Source of the DNA: Sphingomonas sp. SORGH_AS_0950
GTDB taxonomy: Bacteria; Pseudomonadota; Alphaproteobacteria; Sphingomonadales; Sphingomonadaceae
Direction of reading: 5' to 3'
NCBI RefSeq assembly: GCF_030818415.1
Contig: NZ_JAUTAE010000001.1
Location: 2,878,001-2,942,000 of the forward strand
DNA length: 64,000 nucleotides
The notes beneath the pieces were generated by a model. That model worked only from the letters and a program-made list of their open reading frames with translations, ran no database searches and was not told the DNA's origin. Below are positions 18,726 through 27,760 of the stretch, in pieces; the stretch's first letter is position 1, and each line of letters begins with the position of its first letter. Both the position numbers and the translations under genes were made by a program.

Positions 18726-19233
18726 GCGCCCGGCTCCGGGGAAGGGGGCGGATGGGGCCGTCGTCCACGCATCCGGCCAGATCGACCATGGCGCGCACCA
18801 GATGCTTCTTCACCGCCTCGACGCTGATGTTCATCTCCTCGGCGATCTGCTGGCGCGACTTGCCCTCCAGATGGCGTTCGACAAAGACCGCGCGGCGCTG
18901 CGGCGGCAGGGTGTCCAGCACGGCGCGGAAACGGTCGAAGCGCTGGCGATAGTCCAGCACCTCGTCCGCCAGCGGCAGCGCGCAGGCCAGTTCGGTATCG
19001 ACCGGGCCATGGTCGGCGACGATACGCCGGGAGCGGTTATGGATGACCGAGTCGGCCACGCGAAAGGCATAGGCGAGCGGCTGTTCGATCACCTGTCTGC
19101 GCTCCTGCTCGATGACGCGCATGATCGCCTCCTGCACGATGTCCTCGGCCTGTTCGGGCTCGCGGATCCGCCTGCGGACATAGGTCAGCAGCCGGTCGCG
19201 CCCGTCCGCCACCCAGGCGAGCGGCCCGCTCAT
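18718..19233 (-). CDS. ECF sigma factor, FecI type
   Basis: 171 residues from the ATG at 19233; an in-frame ATG at 19278 adds 15 residues but has no proper SD spacing. The sigma-70 region 2 helix is REPEQAEDIVQEAIMRVIEQ, and region 4 contains LPPQRRAVFVERHLEGKSRQQIAEEMNISVEAVKKHLVRAM, close to FecI and iron-starvation sigma factors. It should drive transcription of the downstream receptor when the FecR-linked receptor is occupied. With the receptor gene interrupted at 16624, this circuit may lack its own input. Confidence 0.9.
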   Translation of the reverse strand: MSGPLAWVADGRDRLLTYVRRRIREPEQAEDIVQEAIMRVIEQERRQVIEQPLAYAFRVADSVIHNRSRRIVADHGPVDTELACALPLADEVLDYRQRFDRFRAVLDTLPPQRRAVFVERHLEGKSRQQIAEEMNISVEAVKKHLVRAMVDLAGCVDDGPIRPLPRSRAHD

Positions 19234-19288
19234 TCGGTCCCGTCCATGAAGAGCCGGTCGCACCGCATCCGGGGACATTCCCTCGTCG

Positions 19289-19326
19289 AAAAAACAGGAT
19301 GCGCCGGCCTCGGGGAAGAGGCCGAC
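19289..19326 (-). terminator. Probable terminator of the TonB receptor gene
   Basis: On the minus strand, GTCGGCCTC and GAGGCCGGC form a hairpin around a 6-nt loop, followed after 8 nt by TTTTTT. The T run is farther from the stem than ideal. It lies downstream of the receptor stop at 19377 and also in the 5' region of the sigma gene. Confidence 0.5.
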
Positions 19327-19376
19327 GCACCATGATCCGATATCCTGCGCGGGCAGGACATCAAGTGGCGTCAGGG

Positions 19377-22091
19377 TCAGAAGGTGACCCGCACACCGCC
19401 CAGCAGCGTCGTGCCCGAACGCGTCACGACATAGAGCCGCTTGGTGCTGTTGGAATATTGCTTCTCGCGCTGGTTGGTCAGGTTGATGCCGTTCAGCGTC
19501 AGCTGGACGTTCTTGGTGAGCGCATAATGCGCCGACATGTCGACATAGACGGTGCCCTCGAACCCGGTCACGTCCTGATCGGGGCCGAGCGACGTCAGCA
19601 CCGGAGAGGCGCTGAAGATATAGCCGCTGCGGTAATTGGCCGAGACGCGCGCGTCGAACGCCTTGTCCTGGTAATAGAGGGTGGCGTTGGCGTTATACTT
19701 GCTCAGCCCCTCCAGCGTCGTCGGGATGCTGCCCGCATAGATTTTGGAATAGTCCAGCCGCGAGTCGACATAGGTGAAGTTCACCGCAGTCCCCAGCCGG
19801 TCGAACGGCGCGGGCAGGAACTTGAAGTCGGTCTGGCCCGACAGCTCGACCCCGAACAGGTTCGTCGCCAGCAGGTTCACGGGGCGCGAGAAGCTGTCGA
19901 TGATCGTCTTGCCGGTGACGCCCGGATAGAGATTGTCGGGCAGCCCGGTCTGCGAATAGGGCACGTCGCTGACCGTCTGGGTCGAGATATAGCCGTCGAG
20001 ATGCTTGTAGAACAGGGCGGCGGCGACATAGCCGACCGAGCCGAAATACTGCTCGGCCGAGATGTCGAAGTCGTTCGACTTGTAGGGGCGCAGGTTCGGG
20101 TTGCCGATCGACACGGTGATGTCGCCATTGTTGTTGCTGACCGACCCGTTGACCGCCAGCGCGCCCAGCGCCGGGCGGTTGATGTTCTGCGACGCGGCGA
20201 AGCGCAGCATCAGCCCCGGATTTAGCTCGAAGATCAGGTTCGCGGCGGGCAGCACGCCCTGATATTCGCCGCGCACCGTGACCGGGCCGACGCTGGCCAG
20301 CCCGTCCGAGGTGACGGTGGTGCGATAATAGCGCGCCCCGATATTGCCGCGGAAGGGCACGCCGCCCAGCACATGGTTCCAGTCATATTGGACAAAGGCC
20401 GCGCCGGTGCGCTCCTCGACCGCGAAGACGCCCAGCTTGCTGGTCAGATATTGGCTGCGGTCGATGCCCAGCGTCTGGAGCATCCTGGGGAAGTCGACGA
20501 TGGTCCAGTCCTGGCCGGTATAGCCGCCGTAAACCTGCGCATAGCCCGCGACATTGGCGCTGACCTTGCCCGACTGGAACTGGCTGGTCAGGATATTGTC
20601 CTGCTCGCCATAATAGCCGGTATTGGCGAAGCGCCGCCACTCGCCGCCGATGCTGATCGTGTCGTCGGGCGAGAATTTATAGTCGAACCGGCCCTTGATG
20701 TTGTCGAACGCCGTGTCCTGATAGGTGTTGTTCACGTACAGCCGCTTGGCATGCCAGAAATTGGCGTCGGCCGGGTTGAACTTATAGGTGTTGACAAGCG
20801 AATAGGTGCCGCCGCGATAGTCGGAGGTGACGTCGCCGAACCCCTCGACCGTGAACTTGTCGTTGACCGGCATCGAATAGGCCGACCGCTCGACCCCGCC
20901 CAGCCAGGTGAAGGTCAGCCCCTCGGCCAGCTCGGCGTCGCCGCTCAGCACCAGCTGCTTGAAGATGTTCTTGGTGTTCTGGATGCGCGTCTCGGTCGAT
21001 GCCTTGCCGCCCGACACGTCGAGATAGACGACCTCGTTGCGGTCGTTCCACTGGAGCGCGTTGACCCGCGAATTGGGATAGACCACGCCCGCGAACGTCT
21101 CGCCGCCGCCCAGCCAGGTCGAGCTGCCGCCGCCGCGCGAGGCCAGGTGCGTCTCGAAACGGTCGCCCTTGAACTGGCCGTAAAGGCCGTCGAGCGTCAG
21201 ATGCACCTTGTCGGTCGGCGCCCACTGGACCGAGGTGGTCAGCCCGATCCGCTCCTGCTTGCTGTCCCATACCGACAGGCGGTTGCCGCGTGCGAACAAC
21301 AGGTCGCCCGAGTTGATCTTGGCCTGTTCGGCGGCGGTCAGGCCGCTGATGTTGCTGCCATTCGCCTTGTTGCGGCGCCAGCGATAGGTGTCGAACCCCT
21401 CCTCGCGGGTGTTGCGGCGGCTATAGGCGGCCGAGACGAGGATGCCGAAATCGCCCCAGTTCTTGGAGATCAGGCCGGTCAGGCGCGGCTGGAAATCGCG
21501 GGTCAGCGTATTGGTGCCGCCCTGCGCCGACATGGCGATCTTGGTGCCTTTGAAGTCGAACGGGCGCGCGGTGTAGAGCCCGACCGTGCCCGCCAGGCCG
21601 CCCTCGGTCTGCTTGGCCTGGTACGATTTCTCGACATCGACATGGTTGAACAGTTCGGCGGCGAACAGGTTGAAGTCGAAGGCGCGGTCGCGCGTGGTCT
21701 GGCCGCGGCTGTCCTGCGGCGAGTCGACATTGCCCAGCACCTCCATCCCGTCGAGCTGGACGCGGGTGAAGTCGGGGCCCAGGCCGCGCAGGGAGATGCG
21801 GCGGCCCTCGCCCGCTTCACGATTGATCGCGACGCCGGGCAGACGCTGGAGCGCTTCGGCCAGGTTCAGGTCGGGAAAGGCGGCGATGTCGCTGGCCGCG
21901 ATCGAATCCTTGATGATCGACGCGTCGCGCTTGGAATCGCGGGCGGCGGCCAGACTGGTGCGATAGCCGGTGACGACCACCTCGCCCTGCTGGTCCGCCG
22001 CCCCGTCCTGCTTCGGCGCGTCCTGCGCGACCGCCGGCTGCACCGCGAACAGCGCGCTCGACGCCAGCAGCAGCGTTCTCTTCGTCCACAT
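19377..22091 (-). CDS. TonB-dependent receptor (TIGR01782-type, sphingomonad nutrient receptor)
   Basis: 904 residues from the ATG at 22091, which has a GGGGGG SD nine nt upstream; the longer frame from 22133 lacks one. The signal peptide ends AVQPAVAQ. The TonB box/plug has GEVVVTGYRTSLAAARDSKRDASIIKDSIAASDIAAFPDLNLAEALQR; SIAASDIAAFPDLNLAEALQ is characteristic of the Caulobacter/sphingomonad receptor clade often tied to carbohydrate or other organic substrates. The barrel ends in GVRVTF. It is not part of the sigma operon, being upstream of it on the same strand with an apparent terminator between. The substrate is unknown. Confidence 0.92.
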   Translation of the reverse strand: MWTKRTLLLASSALFAVQPAVAQDAPKQDGAADQQGEVVVTGYRTSLAAARDSKRDASIIKDSIAASDIAAFPDLNLAEALQRLPGVAINREAGEGRRISLRGLGPDFTRVQLDGMEVLGNVDSPQDSRGQTTRDRAFDFNLFAAELFNHVDVEKSYQAKQTEGGLAGTVGLYTARPFDFKGTKIAMSAQGGTNTLTRDFQPRLTGLISKNWGDFGILVSAAYSRRNTREEGFDTYRWRRNKANGSNISGLTAAEQAKINSGDLLFARGNRLSVWDSKQERIGLTTSVQWAPTDKVHLTLDGLYGQFKGDRFETHLASRGGGSSTWLGGGETFAGVVYPNSRVNALQWNDRNEVVYLDVSGGKASTETRIQNTKNIFKQLVLSGDAELAEGLTFTWLGGVERSAYSMPVNDKFTVEGFGDVTSDYRGGTYSLVNTYKFNPADANFWHAKRLYVNNTYQDTAFDNIKGRFDYKFSPDDTISIGGEWRRFANTGYYGEQDNILTSQFQSGKVSANVAGYAQVYGGYTGQDWTIVDFPRMLQTLGIDRSQYLTSKLGVFAVEERTGAAFVQYDWNHVLGGVPFRGNIGARYYRTTVTSDGLASVGPVTVRGEYQGVLPAANLIFELNPGLMLRFAASQNINRPALGALAVNGSVSNNNGDITVSIGNPNLRPYKSNDFDISAEQYFGSVGYVAAALFYKHLDGYISTQTVSDVPYSQTGLPDNLYPGVTGKTIIDSFSRPVNLLATNLFGVELSGQTDFKFLPAPFDRLGTAVNFTYVDSRLDYSKIYAGSIPTTLEGLSKYNANATLYYQDKAFDARVSANYRSGYIFSASPVLTSLGPDQDVTGFEGTVYVDMSAHYALTKNVQLTLNGINLTNQREKQYSNSTKRLYVVTRSGTTLLGGVRVTF

Positions 22092-22335
22092 CTCGAATAA
22101 CCCCCCAAGGAATGAAATCACGCGTCCGGCCAAACGGACGGTCGCGGGGAAGACAGGGGTTTCGCGAAAACGGGGACAAGGAAATTTGTAAAAGTTTTAA
22201 GACATTTATGGCGTTTTTGTTACGGTTTTTCTACGGATTTGAGAATCGTCTGAACAATCCGAGGGCCATGTCCCCGGTTGCCGGGGAAAAACGTCTTGGG
22301 ATAGGCGAATGACAACTTCGGCAGGGGACGAGCGG
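22092..22335. promoter_or_regulatory. Divergent intergenic region, TonB receptor / acid phosphatase
   Basis: About 240 nt between divergent starts. It has an unusually AT-rich stretch near 22185-22250 (several T4-T5 runs, e.g. GTTTTTGTTACGGTTTTTC), in contrast to the GC-rich genes either side. It presumably holds both promoters. I cannot point to a specific operator; a Pho-box-like repeat was looked for and not convincingly found. Confidence 0.4.
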
Positions 22336-23079
22336 ATGCGGACGATGCGAACGGGCTGGGGAATGGCAGCGATCCTGATGCTTGTTCTGGCGATGCCGGG
22401 CGGCGCGGTCGCGCGGGAGACGGCGGGCTATCTGGCGGCGGGCGAGGGGCTGGACCTGGCCGCGATCCTTCCCGGCCCGCCCGCACCGGGCAGTCCGCGC
22501 GCGCTGGCCGATGCGCGGGTCTTTCGCGACAGCCGGACGCTCGCCGGCACACCGCGCTGGCAACAGGCGACGGCGGACGTGTCGAGCGATCTGGGCGATC
22601 GCTTCGCCGGGGCGCTGGGCTTTCGACCGGACTGGAGCAAGCTGCCCGTCACCCGCGCGCTGATCGCGCGGTTCGATGCCGACCGTTCGGCGGCGATCGG
22701 CGCGGCCAAGCGGCACTGGCAGTCGCCGCGCCCCTTCATCGGCACCGACCTGCCCATTTGCGAGCCGCGCACCGCCTCGCTGATCGCCAATGGCGATTAT
22801 CCCTCGGGTCATACCGCACATGGCTGGGGCTTTGCGCTGCTGATGGCGGCGCTGATCCCCGACCGGGCGCAGGCGATCCTGGCGCGCGGGCGCGACTATG
22901 GCGACAGCCGCTGGATCTGCGGATCACACAGCCAGAGCGCGGTCGAGGGCGGCTATCTGGCGGCCAGCGCGGTGTTCGCGCGCGAACAGGGCCAGCCCGG
23001 ATTCCGCCGCGACATGGCGGCGGCGGCCGAGGAGCTGGCGCGCTACCGCCGGGGCCTTACAGCCGCCAGTCGACGCTGA
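22336..23079 (+). CDS. Secreted class A acid phosphatase (PAP2 superfamily, PhoC-like)
   Basis: 247 residues from the ATG at 22336, which has AGGGGA eight nt upstream; an in-frame ATG at 22309 would add nine residues. The signal peptide ends GGAVA. The three-part PAP2 signature is present: KRHWQSPRPF, YPSGHTAHGW and SRWICGSHSQSAVEGG, where SGH and the last His act in phosphoryl transfer. These periplasmic nonspecific acid phosphatases release phosphate from organic phosphomonoesters. Its 3' end overlaps the 3' end of the convergent TonB receptor gene by 23 nt. Confidence 0.93.
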   Translation: MRTMRTGWGMAAILMLVLAMPGGAVARETAGYLAAGEGLDLAAILPGPPAPGSPRALADARVFRDSRTLAGTPRWQQATADVSSDLGDRFAGALGFRPDWSKLPVTRALIARFDADRSAAIGAAKRHWQSPRPFIGTDLPICEPRTASLIANGDYPSGHTAHGWGFALLMAALIPDRAQAILARGRDYGDSRWICGSHSQSAVEGGYLAASAVFAREQGQPGFRRDMAAAAEELARYRRGLTAASRR

Positions 23080-25858
23080 ACGCCACGACGCGGCCCTGCT
23101 GCGCGCGGACGGTGATGACGCCGTCGCTGGCCCCGGCGCGGATCTCGCCGCCCAGCGCGTCGCCCTGCATCACCGCGATCCGGTCGAGGATATTGGTCGC
23201 GCGCAGCCGCAGCGTCAGGACGGGTGTCGCTGCCCAGCTCGCACCCAGATCGACCAGCGCGAAGCCGGGCAGCGCCAGCGTATTGGCATCGTCGGCAAAG
23301 CGCCGCCCCATCGCCGAGACATCCCCGTCCAGCGTCCAGCCGGTGCCGGGCAGGGTGGCGCTGGCCGACAGGCTGGCCATCAGACGAGGCACCCGGCGCG
23401 GCATCCGGCCGCTCAGGTCGGTGACGACGGGGGGGCCGCCGGTGGCGTCGGCGAAGCGATAATGGCGCAGCCTGGGGTCCTGCCAGGTCAGCGTGCCGCG
23501 CAGCGCCAAGCCCGGCCGGGGACTGGCATGGCCGCTGAGCTCCAGCCCCAGCGTGCGCGCGGTCGCGTCATGCTGCCCCACCTGCACCGCGCCGGTCGCG
23601 GGATCGAGCGACAGGTCGGGCAGCGCGATGTCGGGAAAGCGGCTGGCGAACAGCGTGGCGTCCAGCCCCGCACCGCCACGCCGCCAGATCAGCCCCAGCT
23701 CGGCCTGCTCGACCGACAGGGCGCGGACGGCATCGCCGCTGCCGATGCGGAACGCGCCGGGATCGGGCAGCCGCATCGCACGGGTCGCGCGGGTGAAAAG
23801 CCCCAGCCGGTCGGACGCCCGCCAATGCAGCGCCAGCGTCCCCGCCGTCCGCGCGATGCGGGCCCGGCGCCGGTCCCATATCCCCGATCCGATCGCGATC
23901 CGGTCATCCGCCAGCGTCGACGGATCGCCGCCATTCACCGTCGTCGCGCGCTCGACCCGTGCGGACAGCGCGGCGCGCTCGTGCCGCAGGCCCCAGTCGA
24001 GCCGCCAGCCTGGCGCGAACCGCCATTCGTCGGCGGCATAGAGCGCGACCATGCGCTGGTGCCCGTCGACCGCCTCATAGGTCGATCCCCGGCTCGACAA
24101 TCCGCCATCGGTCGCGCGGCCCAGCACCCGTCCGGCGGCATCCAGCGCGACGAGATCGAGTAACCGGCCCTGTCCCCGCGCCTCGACCAGCGCACGCGCG
24201 ACCGCGCGGCGGAAGCGCCAGTCATAGCCGACGCCGTACAGCCCCAGCGTCAGTTCGTGATGCCCCGCCGCCTCCAGCGCGCGCGAATAGGACAGGTCGG
24301 CGATCGCTTCGGACAGGCGGACATCGGCAGCGACGGGGTTGAGCGTCACCACCCGGTCGTTGCCGGGCAGCGGTGCGAAGGGGCTGTCGTCGCCGACATG
24401 GCGCAAGGCGGCCTGGGCGGTCCCCGGAAAGGCGGCGGCGAGGCGCGGCAACGCCTCGGCGATGGCGCTCGCCGCCGGAATCGCGCTGCCCGAGGAGGAC
24501 AGTGCATAGCGCGTGGTGCGCGACCGGCGGCCATGCGCACGTAACGCCAGCGTGCCCCCGCCCATATCCTGGGTCAGCGCCAGCGAGGGCATGGTGAGCC
24601 GGTTGCGATTGTTCCGCCCCAGCGGCCGCTCGCCCAGCGCGGCGAAGCGCAGGGTCGCCAGCTCGGGGCCGAAGAAGCTGTCCCGGCGCGGATCGAAACC
24701 GGGCAGCGGCGCCAGCCCGCCGCCGACATAGCGCATCGGAAAGGACGAGATGTTGAGCGTGTCGTCGGCCAGCCCGCGCCATGCCAGCGTCAGCCGCCCG
24801 CCCCGCCAGTCGTGATCGACCCGCGCGCGGATTTGACCGCCGCCCAGCGTCGCGGCGATGCGCCGCACCGTCGGATCGCGCGCCACCGACCCGCCGACGA
24901 TCGCGCGCCAGCCGGGGGCGATGGGGCCGGTCGCATAGCCTTCCCAGCGGACCAGCCCGTAATCGGTCAGCGTCGCGCGCATCTCGCCGCCGGGCCGCCC
25001 GGCGGGGGCGCGGGTACGCATGTTGAGCACGCCGCCCGGCGCGTTGCTGGCAAAGATCGCGGAGGGGCCGCCGCGCACATAATCGACCGTCTCGACCATC
25101 AGGTCGGGGCGGACGAACTGGTCGATATCGGTCCAGGGCAGCGTGTCGTGCTGCACCGGCAGGCCGTCCTCCTGCACCGCGATCGCCTGATAGCCGTCGA
25201 GCGGGATGCCGCGCACCCGGACGGTGTTCGCCGCGGTTCCCGCCGAGGTGTCGACCCACAGGCCGGGCAGGCCCGACAGCATCTCGGCCAGGCTTTGCGG
25301 CGGCCGCCGCGCCAGTTCCACCGCGTCCAGATGCGAGGCGGAATAGCTGCGGTCCAGTTCGCCCTGCACGTCGGTGCCGCGTCGTCCCGACACGATCACC
25401 TCCTCGCCGGTCACGGGCGGCGGCGGCGGCGGGGGCGGGGAGGGGGCGCGGCGTGGCGGCGTGACCTTGGGCGGCAGCGGTCGGCTGGCCCGCACCACGA
25501 TTCCGCCCGGCATCCGGCGACAGGACAGTCCGGCCGGGCGACACCAGCGGTCGAGCGCGCGCGACAGCCGCAGCGTCCCCTTCAGCGCGGGCGCCTGGCG
25601 ACCGGCCAGGTCGGCGGGCCGAGCGACCAGCGCCTGCCCCGCCTGCCGCGCCAGCCGGTCGAGCCCGGCCGCGACCGTCCCGGCGGGCAGGTCGACGCGC
25701 AGCATCGGGTCGTCCTGCCCGGCGGCCAGCACCAGCGCGGCGAGCAGCATCATCGCCGCCCCGCCGCGTCCTGCGCGCCCATCACTGTCCGACCGTCGCC
25801 ACCCATTCCGCCACCACAGGAGCCGCGCTCTTGCGCGCCGCCGCCCCGGCATCGCCAT
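23057..25858 (-). CDS. TonB-dependent receptor with N-terminal STN domain (FecA-like)
   Basis: About 933 residues. A hydrophobic export segment (MMLLAALVLAAG) follows an unusually long basic N-terminus, so the true start is uncertain: ATGs at 25858 and 25753 are both possible. An STN/secretin-like domain follows (LRVDLPAGTVAAGLDRLARQAG...RPADLAGRQAPALKG), then a Pro-rich linker, TonB box (GEEVIVSG), plug (SQASHLD-like region; LSGLPGLWVDTSAGTAANTVRVRGIPLDG; GGPSAIFASNAPGGVLNMRT) and barrel. The STN domain usually contacts a FecR partner, but none lies immediately beside this gene. The plug resembles iron or cobalamin-type receptors. Confidence 0.85.
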   Translation of the reverse strand: MAMPGRRRARARLLWWRNGWRRSDSDGRAGRGGAAMMLLAALVLAAGQDDPMLRVDLPAGTVAAGLDRLARQAGQALVARPADLAGRQAPALKGTLRLSRALDRWCRPAGLSCRRMPGGIVVRASRPLPPKVTPPRRAPSPPPPPPPPVTGEEVIVSGRRGTDVQGELDRSYSASHLDAVELARRPPQSLAEMLSGLPGLWVDTSAGTAANTVRVRGIPLDGYQAIAVQEDGLPVQHDTLPWTDIDQFVRPDLMVETVDYVRGGPSAIFASNAPGGVLNMRTRAPAGRPGGEMRATLTDYGLVRWEGYATGPIAPGWRAIVGGSVARDPTVRRIAATLGGGQIRARVDHDWRGGRLTLAWRGLADDTLNISSFPMRYVGGGLAPLPGFDPRRDSFFGPELATLRFAALGERPLGRNNRNRLTMPSLALTQDMGGGTLALRAHGRRSRTTRYALSSSGSAIPAASAIAEALPRLAAAFPGTAQAALRHVGDDSPFAPLPGNDRVVTLNPVAADVRLSEAIADLSYSRALEAAGHHELTLGLYGVGYDWRFRRAVARALVEARGQGRLLDLVALDAAGRVLGRATDGGLSSRGSTYEAVDGHQRMVALYAADEWRFAPGWRLDWGLRHERAALSARVERATTVNGGDPSTLADDRIAIGSGIWDRRRARIARTAGTLALHWRASDRLGLFTRATRAMRLPDPGAFRIGSGDAVRALSVEQAELGLIWRRGGAGLDATLFASRFPDIALPDLSLDPATGAVQVGQHDATARTLGLELSGHASPRPGLALRGTLTWQDPRLRHYRFADATGGPPVVTDLSGRMPRRVPRLMASLSASATLPGTGWTLDGDVSAMGRRFADDANTLALPGFALVDLGASWAATPVLTLRLRATNILDRIAVMQGDALGGEIRAGASDGVITVRAQQGRVVAFSVDWRL

Positions 25859-25996
25859 CGACGGATGCGCGCCGATACCGCGCAAATATGTAGCGCGCAT
25901 GTCAGTCGCCCCCGACATTCCACGGCTTCGCGAAGATGCCGCTGAACCGATCTGGATCAAGAATCGTTACGCCCGATCATCGATGGAGGACTGGAC

Positions 25997-26764
25997 GTGG
26001 CGGGTCAGACAGTGATCGTGACGGGCGCGGAATCGGGCATCGGCGCGGCATGTGCGGAGGCGTTCGGCGCACGGCAGGCGCGGGTGGCGGTGCTCTATTA
26101 TGCGGATGCCGCCGCCGCCGAAAAGACCGCCGGGGCGGTGCGCGCCGCCGGGGGCGAGGCGATCACCGTCCAGGCGCATGTCGATGACGAGGTCTCGGTC
26201 GACCACGCCTTCGCGACCGTCGAACGGCATTGGGGGCCCGCCGATGTGCTGGTCAATTCGGCCGGGCTGAACATGTCGGGCGTAACGGTGCGCGACATGA
26301 CGCTGGCCCAGTGGCGGCGGCTGCTCGACACCGACCTGACGGGCGCCTTCCTGACCTCGCGCCGGTTCCTGACCGGGCGGGGCGCGGCGAAGGGTGATGC
26401 CGCGATCCTGCACATCTCGTCGATCCACGCCTATGCGGTGCGCGCCGGGGGCGCCGATTACTGCGCGGCCAAGGGCGGGCTGTCCAATCTGGTCGAGACG
26501 CTGGCGATCGAGGAAGCGCCGCACGGCGTCCGCGTGAACGCGATCGAGCCGGGTATGATCCTGACCCCGATGAACGCGCATGCGCAGGCCGATCCGGTCT
26601 ATCGCCGAACACTCGAGCAGAATATTCCGATGGGGCGCGCGGGGAATGCCTCGGAAGTGGCCGACCTTGCCGTCTTCCTCGCCTCGGACAAGGCACGCTA
26701 CATCACCGGCGCACGGATCGTCATCGATGGCGGCCTGTCGCTGATGCAGGCGCTCGGCGCATGA
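25997..26764 (+). CDS. SDR-family NAD(P)-dependent oxidoreductase
   Basis: 255 residues, first gene of a five-gene coupled operon. It starts at GTG with GGAGGA six nt upstream. The Rossmann motif is TGAESGIG, the NNAG equivalent is NSAGLN, and catalytic Ser and Tyr-x-x-x-Lys are in HISSIH and YCAAKG. The C-terminal IVIDGGLSLMQALGA is typical of classical SDRs of the glucose-1-dehydrogenase / FabG type. The substrate cannot be read from sequence. Next to a GH130-like gene, a sugar or sugar-derived alcohol is plausible (inference). The stop overlaps the next start (ATGA). Confidence 0.92.
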   Translation: MAGQTVIVTGAESGIGAACAEAFGARQARVAVLYYADAAAAEKTAGAVRAAGGEAITVQAHVDDEVSVDHAFATVERHWGPADVLVNSAGLNMSGVTVRDMTLAQWRRLLDTDLTGAFLTSRRFLTGRGAAKGDAAILHISSIHAYAVRAGGADYCAAKGGLSNLVETLAIEEAPHGVRVNAIEPGMILTPMNAHAQADPVYRRTLEQNIPMGRAGNASEVADLAVFLASDKARYITGARIVIDGGLSLMQALGA

Positions 26765-27723
26765 TGGCCCCCGACGCGCGGAGCCCGGTCGCCGATCCGC
26801 ACCGCAAGGACCGGGTGGTCGACGCCCCGCTCGACCTCGACTTCAACGTCAAGCGGATCGAGGATGTGACGCTGTCGGGCCCGCCCGCGCTGATGGCCCG
26901 CGACCTGATGAGCCCCTATGTCTGGCGCGAGGCGGACGGGCGATGGGGCATGATGGTCCGCGCGGTGGTCCGTCCGGGCGAGACGCTGACCGATACCGGC
27001 GTGATCTGGTCGGGATGGAGCGAGGACGGGCGGCATTTCACCATGCTCGACACCCCCTCGATCGCGCCGGGGCCGGGCGACCATGACGCGGGCGGGGTCG
27101 AGGACCCGACCGTCGTGCGCCGCGAGGACGACTATCTCGTCTATTATTCGGGCGTGCTGGCGGACCATTCGCATGGCGAGCTGTCCTATGCCACCGGCCC
27201 CGCGCTCGACCGGCTGGCCAAGAGCGGTGTCGCGCTGGCTTCCTCCAAGTCCGAGGGCAATACGAAGGAGGCGACCGTCGACCGCACCGCCGACGGACGC
27301 TGGCGGCTGTTCTACGAATATGCCGCCGACCAGGCCTCGCGCATCGGCATGGCGATCGGCGCGGACGTCGCGGGCCCCTGGACCGAACAGCCCACCCCCT
27401 TCATGCCGCGCGAGAACAGCTGGGACGACTGGCATCTGTCGACCGGCCCGCTGTTGACCGACGACAAGGCGTGTCCGGTCATGTTCTACAATGGCGCGAC
27501 GCGCGATGCGCGCTGGCGGATCGGCTGGGTTGCGTTCGACGAACATTATACCCGCGTCGTCGCGCGCGGGATCGAGCCGCTGATCCTGCCGCCGCCCGCC
27601 GATGATCGCGGCGCCACCGACATCGCCTTCGCCGCCTCGGTCGTGGTGGCCGAGGATGGCATCTGGCTTTACTATTCGCTGGAGGATCGGCGATTGTCAC
27701 GGGCGCTCATCCGGCGCAGTTGA
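26761..27723 (+). CDS. GH130-like glycosidase/phosphorylase family protein
   Basis: 320 residues with the five-bladed propeller style of GH130/GH43-related proteins: GVEDPTVVRREDDYLVYYSG, KEATVDRTADGRWRLFYEY, WHLSTGPLL..KACPVMFYNGATRDARWRIGWVAFD and a final IWLYYSLEDRRLSRALI. GH130 enzymes phosphorolyse beta-mannosides or hydrolyse related linkages. The conserved Asp in VEDP and the repeats are visible, but subfamily assignment is not possible by eye. No signal peptide is seen, so it is cytoplasmic. It starts inside the SDR stop codon and ends 37 nt before the NRPS-like gene. Confidence 0.8.
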   Translation: MMAPDARSPVADPHRKDRVVDAPLDLDFNVKRIEDVTLSGPPALMARDLMSPYVWREADGRWGMMVRAVVRPGETLTDTGVIWSGWSEDGRHFTMLDTPSIAPGPGDHDAGGVEDPTVVRREDDYLVYYSGVLADHSHGELSYATGPALDRLAKSGVALASSKSEGNTKEATVDRTADGRWRLFYEYAADQASRIGMAIGADVAGPWTEQPTPFMPRENSWDDWHLSTGPLLTDDKACPVMFYNGATRDARWRIGWVAFDEHYTRVVARGIEPLILPPPADDRGATDIAFAASVVVAEDGIWLYYSLEDRRLSRALIRRS

Positions 27724-27760
27724 GCCGTCTCCCGTCCTTGTTCCCCAGGAAAGCGTATCG

